Of a stretch of DNA of 64,000 nucleotides, positions 41,300 through 51,257 are shown piece after piece. Positions within the stretch are counted from its first letter, which is position 1; every line of letters begins with the position of its first letter. The notes beneath the pieces were generated by a model. That model saw nothing but the letters and a program-made list of their open reading frames with translations, searched no databases and was not told where the DNA came from. The position numbers and the translations under genes are program-made. Where the stretch lies: positions 846,001-910,000 of the forward strand of contig NC_052409.1 of NCBI RefSeq assembly GCF_009389715.1, read 5' to 3'. Source of the stretch: Phoenix dactylifera. Taxonomy: Eukaryota; Streptophyta; Magnoliopsida; Arecales; Arecaceae.

Positions 41300-42256
41300 A
41301 GGGTTCGGTAGCAATAAAATCTCGATTTTATTTTGCAAGGTAGCGGGGGAGTGCCGCCTTGTACTCCAGATCGGACTGAAGTGCGCCCAAATATTGACTC
41401 GATAAATCATGCTTTCATCAAGAAATCTCATCCAGATTTCTACCAAAAAGTTCCGACTTTTATTTCTGGTGACTACTGGATTTGCTATTATATGTTTAAT
41501 TCTGCCTTCTTTTTATTCCCAGTCAAATCCAGCTCTCCGTCGCACCAGACCCAGGGGATTTCGTGCCTCTTGATTTCTCCGGAGCTCCTAATACAACGAT
41601 TTCCGAGGTTTCCCGATTGGGTATCACTCTTTCCTCTCGTTTTTAAGTTCTTCTGCGTGGATTTGATGGTTTCTCTTGCCAATTGGGCTTGGGGACATTT
41701 GATCAGTAAGTTTTTGTTTTTCTTGCTGGGAAAAATTGGATTTTGAGGATTCTTTTCCGAAAACCCTGGAGTTATCTTAGGCTTCCGGTTACCGTTTTTC
41801 CCCCCTTGATAATTTTTCCTCATTTTGTTGGATTTTTCCCTATGGAAAATCGAGTACGGATTCAAAAGATTTCGTAATGATTATAGCTCCAAAACCTCAT
41901 CTTTCAGAATGGGGGGATCAGAGGAGTTGCGCTGATGCTTCCATCACTTTCCATTAACGGATGACAAAACCCTCGAAGGCATTGAAGTGTGGGGCGTAGC
42001 GGGAACTAGTTAGAAGGAGAATCATGCTTTGCTATCTTTGCCGACATGATGGAATGCAACGACTTTAGGTCATGTGCAGAGCCTACAAATAGAAGGACCT
42101 AATCATTACGGCCCAAATGGACTTTAAGGATGTGCGCAGGATTCAGAATCCTCATAAGAAATGAACCCTCTATAGGAAGAGGACGAAAAGAAGGGAATCG
42201 AAAATTAATAACATGGTGATGCTATGTCGGAAAAAGAGGATCCAGGTTGCTTGACC
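41300..42256. other. Left flank of the Mutator-like element; no gene assigned
   Basis: The first 500 bp have the look of a plant 5' untranslated region and its intron (CT-rich, cagtcaaatccagctctccg, then gt...tttag boundaries), and a short ATG frame occurs near 41911. No coding exon could be followed, and the frame at 41333-41746 matches nothing I know. Confidence 0.3.
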
Positions 42257-42265
42257 CTTGTTTGC
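42257..42265. repeat. 9-bp target-site duplication, left copy
   Basis: CTTGTTTGC, repeated exactly at 46437-46445 on the other side of the element. Confidence 0.95.
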
Positions 42266-42594
42266 GGGTGGTTCTATATACACCCCCCCCCTATTGCTAA
42301 GGACACCCCCCAAAAACCAAAAAAAATACCCAAACTAACCTTTAGTGTAATTACCATATTGCCCTTGAAATTTTTTTAGTACACCCCCCTTCCTCCTCCT
42401 CCGTTTCGTTTTGAAAAAAAAAAAAAAAAACACCCCTCAAACCCCCCCTTAAACCCCTCGATCCATTTACATCGTTTAGGCGATCTTTGAAGGAGATTTA
42501 AGCCCCATTCGAAGCATGGACAAGCAACTAGTGATTTGGGACGAAGAATCGGCCGCAAAGGTACGTGTTCCACCTTGTTTCGAAATTTTTTTTT

Positions 42595-42905
42595 TTCACG
42601 GTTCGTGCTCCGTTCGGCACTGGATCGCCGAACAAAAGGCTTCTGTTCGGCTGAACAGTGCCGAACAGAAGCCTTCTGTTCGGCAACCCTCAACCGAACA
42701 GAAGCCTTCTGTTCGGCTGCACAGTGCCGAACAGAAGGCTTCTGTCCGGCACTGTGGAGCCGAACAGAAGGCTGTTCGGCTCTGTGCAGCCGAACAGAAG
42801 CCTTCTGTTCGGCACTGTGCAGCCGAACAGAAGGCTTCTGGTGCCAAATCGCGTGCCGTGCTGAATTTTGTGCCGAACAGATCCTCTGATTCATTAATTC
42901 TTGGT
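42595..42905. repeat. Left subterminal array of palindromic repeats
   Basis: About seven units spaced near 33 bp. Each is a 12-bp arm GCCGAACAGAAG, one centre base, and the reverse complement of the arm, with a few units shortened or mismatched. Spacers are mostly the complementary octamers TGCACAGT and ACTGTGCA or variants. Because 33 is a multiple of 3, several frames stay open through the array, but these are not genes. Each unit could form a hairpin in single-stranded DNA or RNA. Confidence 0.95.
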
Positions 42906-42910
42906 GATAA

Positions 42911-43414
42911 ATTATTTTATATGTAGGGCTATGCTACAACCGAATCGAGTATAATTGGATCAGAATTTGTACTGGATTACACAAGCGAATTTACAACTTA
43001 CGAGGTGCCTGCTATAATGTTGTCCTATACCATCTCTCGTTGCAACAATGTCTGACCTTCCTACCTCTCCGTTCTGTGCCAGTACCTCTTCTATCCCGCA
43101 AAGATATCGCTATCGGATTCGTAAATGGAAATCATTTTGTTGAGGTACTATGTTCACAACACTTGCGAATATTTAATTTTGCTTATTTAATTTTGCTTAT
43201 TTATAATTTTGTAGCTATTAATATTTTCTTATTTCTAATTTTGAAGGTGTTCTTGTTGCCGGGACATCCCGTTCCGCCAGTAGCAACCAACTGGCGAAAA
43301 TATCATCTTCCTTGTGCTACCGGATGGGAAAATTCATATGAAGCCCGGATTCAACAGTTCAAAGAGAGCATCTTACCTAATGTTATAATTAGCGAGACAG
43401 TAGAGTTAGATTGA
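42911..43414 (+). pseudogene. OTU-like cysteine protease C-terminal part, transposon-associated
   Basis: In one frame from about 42926 the sequence reads YNLRGACYNVVLYHLS, QQCLTFLPLRS, then IAIGFVNGNHFVE. A 102-nt intron (43145-43246, GTACTA...GAAG) follows, then VFLLPGHPVPP, W..Y and an ARIQQF block to a stop at 43412. This order, with His in NHFV as the presumed catalytic histidine, resembles the end of OTU-type domains found in plant MULE proteins. The N-terminal part with the catalytic Cys is missing. A short upstream exon (MDKQLVIWDEESAAK, 42516-42560, donor GTACGT) exists but does not join in the same phase. Probably a fragment; family assignment is from pattern memory. Confidence 0.5.
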
Positions 43415-43652
43415 TTGTTTATATATGTACAATTTTTGAAAGTTGTAAATTTTTTTGGGCTCTTAGAGTCATGTACTGTGAAACTCCATCATCAATATAA
43501 ATCAAAAAATATCTGTTTTCGCATTGTTAGATTGATTGTTATGTGCACTGTTATATTTGTGTAAAATAGAACGGGCCAGGCTTTACAAAAATTACACGTA
43601 AATGTACCAAAAATATATATTTTTCATTAATATCAAAATAAAGGCTCCATCA

Positions 43653-45567
43653 TCAATCCCTATGACGCCGTCGTCGACGCGTGTACTGCTGTACGTCCGA
43701 ATGAGAGGGTGCTGGATCCGAATGAGAGGGTGCTGTACTCGGGCCAGGCTCATCACCCAGAAGTAACTGATGCATCTGACAAATAGCATGAAATAGGTGC
43801 CCGGCACCTAGTGACGTAGCCTCTGAGGGACCCATCCGTACAATGTCGGTACTGATACCGAGTGCATCTGCAATACGCCGCCGGTGCATGTCAGCATCAT
43901 CATGACCTCCTCTATCTCCAGAATGAGTACTCGAGCGCAGATGAGGAGGCTGAACTGCAACGTGCGTGATACGGAGATACCACTCCATGTATCCCGGTAC
44001 GCTGTCTGATGGCCGAGTAACTGGGTGGCTCCTGCTCGCCTGGCTCAGCACGTGGTCCTCCCACCGCTCCCAAAGCTGATCCATATAGGAGTAATGTATC
44101 CGGTACGAGCCTGCTGTGGAACCTCTGTTGGCTCGCGTAGGGGCTAGTGGCGCTCGAGGGATGGTCTGAATACGACCAAACTGTCTAAGAACCCTTTCTG
44201 GATGATAGGGTTCTACGATATCAAGGCACTTGATGGAGCCACTAAAAAATGCGATATCAACATATGGGCGATCTCCCCGAAGCCGATGATGGGGATCCCA
44301 AATAACCTGCAAAACAAAAGGTCCATTTCAGTTTTATACTATATCGCATATTAAAAGTACTGACAAACACAAGCAAATGGTAATATGATACGTACCTCAT
44401 CGATACTCAAAAAGTCCAATGACTCACGTAGAACCACTAAATGGTCCATCGTGGTACGGGATGGAGTACCGGGCATCCAGCGGTGCACGCGGGGACTGGC
44501 ATCAGTATACTCAAGCGACGGGTGAGGACTGAGTGCTAGAAAATGCTCATAAATCCATGCCTGCAGAAGCGTCATATAACCACTGATCTGTCTCACTGAT
44601 GACCTCGACGCAATCCCCAACTGCCGATACAAATATGCTAAGGCAGCTGTACCCCAGGCATATGTGCTCACCCTATCCAGATCCCGCAGTAAACACAGAT
44701 ACGCTATAGGCACCCTGGTCCCACTCTTATCAGCAAAGAGTGTGCAGCCTAACAAAAATAACAAATAGGCTCGTGCTGCACACTCTATCCTCTGCTGGCC
44801 GTCTCTATCAGATACAGAGTGAAACTGAGTCCTCAGCCACTCCATCCTCACAGACTGACCGCGCGATGACAGTACCTCCTGACGCGCGTCTCCAGCTGAC
44901 ACCCCCAACAACTCCACAAGTAGCTCCTCAGCATCCCGATCACTCATCCTCTCAGGAGAAACTGCTACTGAGGCACCTGCGACAGGAATCCCTAAAATGG
45001 CGGATACATCATCCAACGTGATAGTGATCTCGCCAAATGGTATATGGAAGGTGTTCGTCTCGGGCTGCCATCTCTCTACGAAGCCCGAAATCAGAATCTT
45101 ATCGGTGAATCGATAAGAGCACTGTACTAACTCTATGAGGCCCGACTGCCTCAATAGTGCTTTGAACCTGGTATTTGGTTGGTTTGAAGACCACCACTTC
45201 CATTCACCAACCTTGGCAGTATGGTTCATGCACTTTAGTGGAGCCCGTTCCTGTAATATAAATGTATAATTACTACTACTTTATAAAACATCAATAAACA
45301 AAATATAATGCTATGACAAATAAACAATACCTGTTGCCTCCAGATGGAAGCTGCTATATGCGTCCTGAAACTGATCAGGACGGACTCATCCTCTGGACCT
45401 CCTGGACATGGTCCAACGGACTCATCGTCTTCGCCCCTAGCGGGCATATCATCATGCTCTGACTCAGGAGAGGGCGATGGCATATGAGCAGGCTCGGGAG
45501 AAGCAATCCTAGCACGACGTCTCCTAGCTGACGCCGTAGATCTAACTCTGAAGGGACCGAGATCCAT
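43653..45567 (-). CDS. Plant mobile domain (PMD) protein, MAIN-like, carried by the MULE
   Basis: Three minus-strand exons, 45567-45331, 45250-44396 and 44306-43653, join in phase 0 through GT-AG introns of 80 and 89 nt to give 581 residues with no stop. A basic and then acidic N-terminal region (1-79) is followed by the PMD. Its landmarks are VERWQPETNTFHIPFGE (about 137-152) and ITLDDVSAILGIPVAG (156-171). They continue through RAYLLFLLGCTLFAD, the AWGTAALAYLYRQL helix region and a MEWYL block. A His/Arg-rich tail ends it. In plants this fold occurs in MAIN/MAIL1-type nuclear proteins needed for genome stability and silencing, and in many transposon-borne copies annotated as phosphatase-7 long-form homologues. 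Here it is mobile-element cargo. The intact frame suggests recent or ongoing selection; catalytic activity is not implied. Confidence 0.88.
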
Positions 45568-45614
45568 GTCTGAAAATATAGAAATTCAATGTTAGGCTAT
45601 ATCAAAGAAAATAA

Positions 45615-45925
45615 TTCAATTGCATACATAAATGAGAGGATCTGTTTGGCACAAAATTCAGCACGGCACGCGATTTGGCACCAGAAGCCTTCTGTTCGGC
45701 TGCACAGTGCCGAACAGAAGGCTTCTTCTGTTCGGCTGCACAGAGCCGGACAGAAGCCTTCTGTTCGGCTGCACAGTGCCGGACAGAAGCCTTCTGTTCG
45801 GCACTGTGCAGCCGAACAGAAGGCTTCTGTTCGGTTGAGGGTTGCCGAACAGAAGGCTTCTGTTCGGCACTGTTCAGCCGAACAGAAGCCTTTTGTTCGG
45901 CGATCCAGTGCCGAACGGAGCACGA
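45615..45925. repeat. Right subterminal array of palindromic repeats, inverted copy of the left arm
   Basis: Reading the reverse complement gives nearly the same sequence as 42595-42905, with only a few differences (for example a 3-bp aag insertion near 45725). It separates the PMD start codon from the G-rich outer end. Confidence 0.95.
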
Positions 45926-45939
45926 ACCGTGAAAAAAAA

Positions 45940-46320
45940 AATGCCGGCGGGGGGGGGGGGGGGGGAGCTACCTCGAGGTGGTCGTGGAGGCGCCGGCGAG
46001 GTGCTCGTTGCTCGGGAGATGGCCGGGGAGGTGGTTCCGGGAGAAGCCGGCGAGGTGGTCGGAGATCGGGAGAATGCCGGTGACGAGAGGGAGAAGGGGG
46101 AACGGGGGGGTTTTGGGCGTTGCCGAGGTGCTTTGGGCGGAACAGTTCAAAGGGAGACGGAGGGGGTTTGGCCGCCGGCGAGGTGCTTGAGGCGAGGTTT
46201 TTTGGGCGGAAGGGAGAAGCCGGCGGGTGTTTTGGAGGGGAAGAGCGGGGTGGGGGGGGGTTTGGGGGGTGTAGAGAGCAATTTAGGTGAGGGGGTGGGG
46301 AGGGTGGGGGGTAATTTAGG
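45940..46320. other. GC-rich segment unique to the right end of the MULE
   Basis: A G-run of about 16-18 nt at 45946-45965 is followed by about 300 bp of ccggcgaggtg / ggccggggaggtgg / cgggag motifs. The left arm has no counterpart. It lies upstream of the PMD start and may be its promoter or a captured CpG-island-like fragment. A minus-strand frame of 60 codons is open but unrecognised. Confidence 0.5.
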
Positions 46321-46436
46321 AATTTTTAATTTTTTAGGGGTGTCCTTGGCAAATGGGGGGTGTAGAGAGTATTTAATTTTTTTTTAATTTTTGGGGGGTG
46401 TCCTGAGCAATAAGGGGGGTGTATATAGAACCACCC

Positions 46437-46445
46437 CTTGTTTGC
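46437..46445. repeat. 9-bp target-site duplication, right copy
   Basis: CTTGTTTGC, identical to 42257-42265. Confidence 0.95.
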
Positions 46446-47090
46446 TGATGCTAGCTCGGAAAGCTTTTGGGAGCATCCCTTCGATTTTAGTAAACCGAGT
46501 CGGATGTGCTCCGTATCCAATTTAGCTGCTCTTGTCATGCTTCCAATCCAAAAACAGAGGTCGAGGATATTGCAATCAATCGTCGTACATACGGAAGGAT
46601 TGGTCCTACAAATGTGAAGAACTTTCAACCTGCTAATAAATTTAATATAAATATGATAATATATAATTCATACATAGATAATAATAATGATTAAAATAAC
46701 TAAATTTTTTTAAATAAAATATTTAATATATTCATATAGATCACGAAGAGAAAGAAGCAAGATAAATCATGAGATTTGCAACTCTAAAATGAACTTCGAG
46801 TACCTAGCATATATGCAGTTACTCCTCAAATAAATTTATTTTTAAAAATGCTATATTTTTTATAGAAAAATGCTTTTTTTTCGGCGGAATTCTGCAGCTG
46901 ACTATGGTGGAAGGACATGACTCACATCGACCTGCAGAGCACTCGAACCACATTTGTTCTCGTCACCTCTAAGCCGAAGTTTAAGAAATTGAGCAAACAC
47001 AATGGTCTTTACTCATTCCTGTGAAGGGTGGGTGGACCGATTGCACTCGAGTGGGATGGATGCATCAGCTCACTGCTCACCAATAGAGTC
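46446..47090 (+). repeat. Segmental duplication, partner 59190-59745
   Basis: Two blocks (46490-46840 and 46890-47075) match 59190-59545 and 59595-59745 in order and orientation: landmarks atgcttccaatccaaaaacagag, caacctgctaataaattt, tgatggaagga and ggtggaccgat.cactc. No coding function is visible. Confidence 0.8.
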
Positions 47091-47274
47091 ATAAAAAAGA
47101 AGTTGGCAAAGATGAGGCACGGACACATAACTTTCTCAAAAGAACCCTTCCGACTGCTGAGTAGTAAAGGAGGCGACCCGGTTCGCAGTTCTGTTCACCT
47201 TCCGATAGACATGAGCGGCCTGGAAAGAGCCACAATCTCTCACTAACTTGCAGATGTCACAAAGCAACGGCTGT

Positions 47275-48122
47275 ACGTCCCCATACCTGTGCTCATCTTG
47301 AATCCATTCGATCATGGTGGTAGAATCCTCTTTAAGGTAGATGCTATCTGCACCTAGAACACGTCTCGCATAAGTGATGCTCTCCTAGGCAGCTCTCAGC
47401 GCTACCTCTATGATAGTCGCATCGAAAGTGCGTCGCTCTCTTGCTGCGACCAATTTGGAATCATAACCTCTGATCACAAAACCTATACCTCCTTTACCTC
47501 CACCATCGGACACACTACCGTCGAAATTTACCTTGAGATGCTAGAGGGTGCGGGCTCCCAAGAGACATAGGCAAATCTGGACACTGTAAAAGTAAATTGG
47601 AAGCCCCATATGTCCCTAGCTATCCCAGACGAAGTCACCGTGGTAGTCTTGGTAATCTCCGCAACATGAAGAAGAGCTCTGTCCACCACAATCCTTGGGT
47701 TTACCCTTCTATTTTTAAAGATGCGGGCATTGCTGTCAAGTCAAATGTGATAGGCCAAGAGGGGATTAGTGATACCCCACTCTGTTGTGCTCAGTCTCCG
47801 CAGGAAATCCTTCTTTTTTTTTTGTACAAGAGGGAATCCTTCAAATGGCCTACAAAGTCCTCTACTGAAGCCATAGATCGTGACAAGGAGAACAGAGCCC
47901 TCCTCCAGATCTCTATCGCATGTGGGCAACAAAGTAGAACATGGTTGATGGATTCCTCTGTGTCAGGGCATCCCGCACACGCAGTACTAGTCCTAACACC
48001 TTTTCTGGCCAGCATACTCCTGGTCGGCAAATAGCTCCATGCCACCTTCTAGATGAACAGGGCCACTTGTAGATGGACGTGCATCCTCCAAATCCAGCCC
48101 AAAGACTAAAGTAAGAGATACC
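47275..48122 (-). mobile_element. L1-type LINE fragment: zf-RVT and RNase H regions
   Basis: On the minus strand a zinc-binding region of the kind that follows plant LINE reverse transcriptase is seen at 48045-47790 (AWSYLPTRSML, CAGCPDTEESINHVLLCCP, IEIWRRALF). It is followed at 47580-47250 by RNase H landmarks (KFDGSVSDGGGKGGIGFVIRG, ITYARRVLGADSIYLKED). Frames are broken. Its left-in-transcript end at about 48122 abuts the start of the cpRNP duplication exactly. Confidence 0.85.
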
Positions 48123-50245
48123 ATGCATTATGAGAAAACAATTACAAATTGCTTTCATTAGTTGATGAATGTAATGATGGATGCATCATGTATGTAATAT
48201 ATCATGCATGCTTGCATTTGATTGTTTACCACATGAAAAATTAGATGCAGTCTCAGATGTATTTTGGTGTTGCAATCAATGATATGCACTTGGCTCTTCT
48301 AATCCTTCCTATTTCAGCAATATTCTGGGCGAACATTGAGGGTAAACTTTTCAGATAAACCCAAGCCCAAAGAGCCCTTGTACCCTGAAACCGACTACAA
48401 GCTCTTGGTGGGTAATCTATCCTGGTCGGTTACATCTGAAAGCTTGACCCAAGTGTTTCAGGAATATGGTAATGTGGTCGGAGCTCGAGTTCTTTATGAT
48501 GGAGACTCCGGCCGATCTCGTGGTTATGGCTTCGTATGCTACTCGACCAAGGAAGAGATGGTTGCTGCTCTCCAATACCTCAACGGAGCAGTAAGTGTTT
48601 CATTCTTCTTAATGTATAATTCTATGTTGATAATTTGCTATAAAGCTATATATCCTTTTAGAGCTTGAGTACACAGTATGCAGCACAGATAGATGTATTC
48701 ACACATCATTGGGTTCTTTATTCTAGTTAAGATCCGAAAGAAGATTATTTTGGTATGTGCTTTAATGCTTGGCGGATCTAATGCAACTTAAGTTGATGGT
48801 GAATTGTCCACTAATTTGCAGGAGCTAGAAGGCCGAGCTATGCGAGTTAGCTTGGCTCTAGGAAAGAAATCATAAATGAAATCTTGGATTGAAGATATTT
48901 GAAGCAAGCTTCCAACAATAACGTATATGGAAAGTCGGAATTGCTCCAAAGCATTGAAAGGGAGATCCTTTACTTTTTCAATATTACATTTGTCATCCAT
49001 TTCGCAAATCCCACTAGATTGCAGGGACGGCGGCAGCTATATTGTGCTGAAATTTGGTTGGATCAAATGTGAACTACCCCCTGTTATCTCTAGATAGTCT
49101 GGAATTAGTGTGGTTCCGTTCAAACATGCCACGACACTTGGAAACACTTTTCTTTTTAATACCATCGTGTTTACTTTCCTGCAGTACAGTGAAGAAATGA
49201 TTGAAAAAATTACTGTCGCAATATTAGAGATGATCATGGATTGATGGAATTTGGAAAGAAAAGGGAAAGAAAATGCAGTGGAAGGAAAAAGGAGCCATGG
49301 AAGACAATTCCCCCCCCCTCTACTTTTTTCTTCAACAAATTTTTAGCAGTTTATGATTACCATTTAAGTCGTGAGGTGGGCGGAAATAAAAATGCTTGTT
49401 TAGCCCTACCGTTTGCTATCAGGCTGGTCTCGGGCCCTGCAATATAGGCCTGAGATCGAGCCAGGCCTAGGTATGTTTCCAACTTTATAGTTCGGCCAGA
49501 CCCAGTTCATGCTTAGGTGTAAGTCCCATATAAGGATTCTCATTTTTTGTTCTTAAAATTTACCTTTTTTCTAGAAGGTGAAACTAATAATGTCTTGATC
49601 TTCTCTTTTCCCTTTTTTAATATGATTAAGCCAAATTGAGAGGAAAAAGAATTTTATTTTTTTTTAAAAAATATAAATTATAATTCAAGAGTGCAGAAAT
49701 TCTGCACTTCAATTTTTTTTTGGTGAAGCAGTTTTTTAATATTAGTCGATAACATCAACTGATGAAGAGCATAGACTGCATCTACCACTACAAATTTTGT
49801 GGTTTTTGAACTCGATCATCTCCCATGAGGAATAGTTGACTTGAAGGGCGCATGTCATGACTCATAATAAGTTAGATTTCCATTTTGTTGGGTGAATAGT
49901 ATTAATCTTTTTTTTCAGACCTCTATTATATATTACGTGTCTGCTCCTTGCAGCTCAATATGGAAAAAGAAAACCTAAGACCAAATAACTGGGGTGAAAG
50001 GTAAGGGGGCTGGCAACTTTAGAATTTAGTTGATATTTAGCTAATTATGTTATCGATTGACTATTCCTTTGCACTCAAATATTAGAGCCGTTTGGTATCG
50101 CTTTTGTTCTATTTTTGTTTCGAAAAGCATGGGCTGAGCAATATATATGATCAAACACATCTAATTTTTTAAAATATGTATAAATTTCTTTTTTTTTTTT
50201 TGTGGTGACAGGGCACTCTAAATACATTGAAAAATGGTGGCTCAA
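48123..50245. repeat. Segmental duplication, copy 2 (partner 34707-36371)
   Basis: Same landmarks as copy 1, including two cpRNP exons and 3' flank. About 400 bp near 49618-50021 has no match in copy 1 (an insertion here or a deletion there). The copy ends near atggtggctcaaac at 50233-50245. Confidence 0.9.
48318..48875 (+). pseudogene. Partial cpRNP gene copy: exons 3 and 4 only
   Basis: Exon 3 (48318-48590, 273 nt) and exon 4 (48822-48875, 54 nt) have exactly the same lengths, phases and splice sites as the parent at 33840. They encode the end of RRM1, all of RRM2 and the natural stop. Few residues differ (RNP2 LLVGNL for LFVGNL, QEYGNV for QDYGNV, MVAAL for MDAAL) and there is no stop. 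The N-terminal exons, transit peptide and promoter are absent, with LINE sequence in their place. It is therefore a truncated copy, although the open frame means an exon-trapping transcript cannot be excluded. Confidence 0.88.
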
Positions 50246-50360
50246 ACCCTCTTCCAACCAAATCTTTTCTAGGTCAAGCTTGATCCCCTGCCATGCCGCA
50301 TGGAGCTCGACCTCAAATTTATTGCAAATGACCTGCAACATTTCTATGAAAAACAAAAGT
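50240..50360 (-). mobile_element. Short LINE RNase H scrap
   Basis: The minus-strand frame contains KFEVELHAAWQGIKLDLEK and a following ILEEGL-like block, a common RNase H helix region of plant LINEs, next to a T-run (plus strand 50189-50200). Confidence 0.5.
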
Positions 50361-51257
50361 AGCGATGATGCTAAGCAGACCCTAAAGTTTCAGATATTTT
50401 TGTTTTGATTGGGAGAAGAGAGATAAGATGAAGATGTGCCACAGGAGTTGTTGGACAAGCAATTAAGTCATTATTTTTCAAAAAAAAGAAAGAAGAAGAA
50501 AACAGAACTACAGAAGATGGTGACGTATCATTTGCCTTCTATACAAGTAGAAAAGAAATAGGCCTCATGTGATATGGAAATGCTATGCTTCATCATTTAG
50601 TGGCATAGTATTTCTCCTCGTGTGCTGCTTCAACTGTGCTTGCGCCATAAATAATACTAGCTTCCACTTCTCATGGTGAGGTATGAAAGTTTGCAGCTTC
50701 TTAATTTTGAGGTGACTGGCATCCTACGAAGTCAATCCAATGATATTGTTGGCTTAGCTCGTTCTCTTAATATAAAACTAAAGCGAGAGATACATGGAAT
50801 CACCATACCAAAGCAGTAAGCATCATTACTTTTTATCACACCAAAAATTCATATATAGATATTTAGGTATACCATGTCAAACATAAAAATGGTTAAGAAC
50901 GCAAAAAAACTGTGTCAAATTTGAAATCTAAAAAAGGCTGAGAATGTTTTGATTAATGAAAATTTGAGGATTAACACAAATGTTTTACTTGTACAAATTG
51001 AAGAATATTGTTATCATGATGGCTCGAGAATGATGATGAGCGAACCAAATATGCAGTGGATTGGGCCCGATTCCCGCCCAATAGAGCGGTTTGCATTGGA
51101 ATGTGGGCTAATGAGGCCCATAATTGGGCCAACCACGCATCCAGGACGACGCGTGTCTCTCCATCACATAAAATTTCTTTTTTTTTTAAAAAAAAAGAAA
51201 AAGGTAATATGAGGGGAGCGAGGCACATCTCCTCATGGCCATCGCATAAAATTTCGA
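50361..51257. promoter_or_regulatory. Intergenic and presumed promoter of the gene at 51258
   Basis: Mostly AT-rich without features until about 51050, where it becomes GC-balanced (ttgggcccga, aatgaggcccataattgggcc). GGCCCA/TGGGCC motifs are typical of plant housekeeping promoters. An A/T-run hairpin (tttttttttaaaaaaaaa) lies at 51178-51196. The transcription start is not placed. Confidence 0.4.

Larger units (their letters stand above)
42266..46436. mobile_element. Complete Mutator-like element (MULE) carrying a PMD gene
   Basis: The 4171-bp element starts GGGTGGTTCTATATACACC and ends with its exact reverse complement. A flanking 9-bp duplication (CTTGTTTGC) is the hallmark of Mutator superfamily insertion. 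Outer terminal inverted repeats are rich in C (left) or G (right) runs (acaccccc, ggacacccccc). Inner inverted arms of about 310 bp (42595-42905 and 45925-45615) carry palindromic repeats. Between the arms lie a plus-strand OTU-protease-like fragment and a minus-strand plant mobile domain gene, arranged convergently. No MURA-type transposase is present, so it would need one in trans. Perfect ends and duplication suggest recent insertion. It interrupts a segment otherwise related to 59.2 kb. Confidence 0.95.

Noticed and set aside
41333-41865. Overlapping ORFs of 125-137 codons on both strands
   Set aside because: Resembles a 5' untranslated exon and intron; neither product has recognisable motifs.
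42376-42926. Several overlapping frames of 80-170 codons on both strands (also 45589-46387)
   Set aside because: They result from the 33-bp spacing of the palindromic array, a multiple of three without stops; all six frames look alike.
42266-46436. Helitron or LTR retrotransposon
   Set aside because: Perfect terminal inverted repeats and a 9-bp duplication exclude both; Helitrons leave none and LTR elements leave 4-6 bp with direct terminal repeats.
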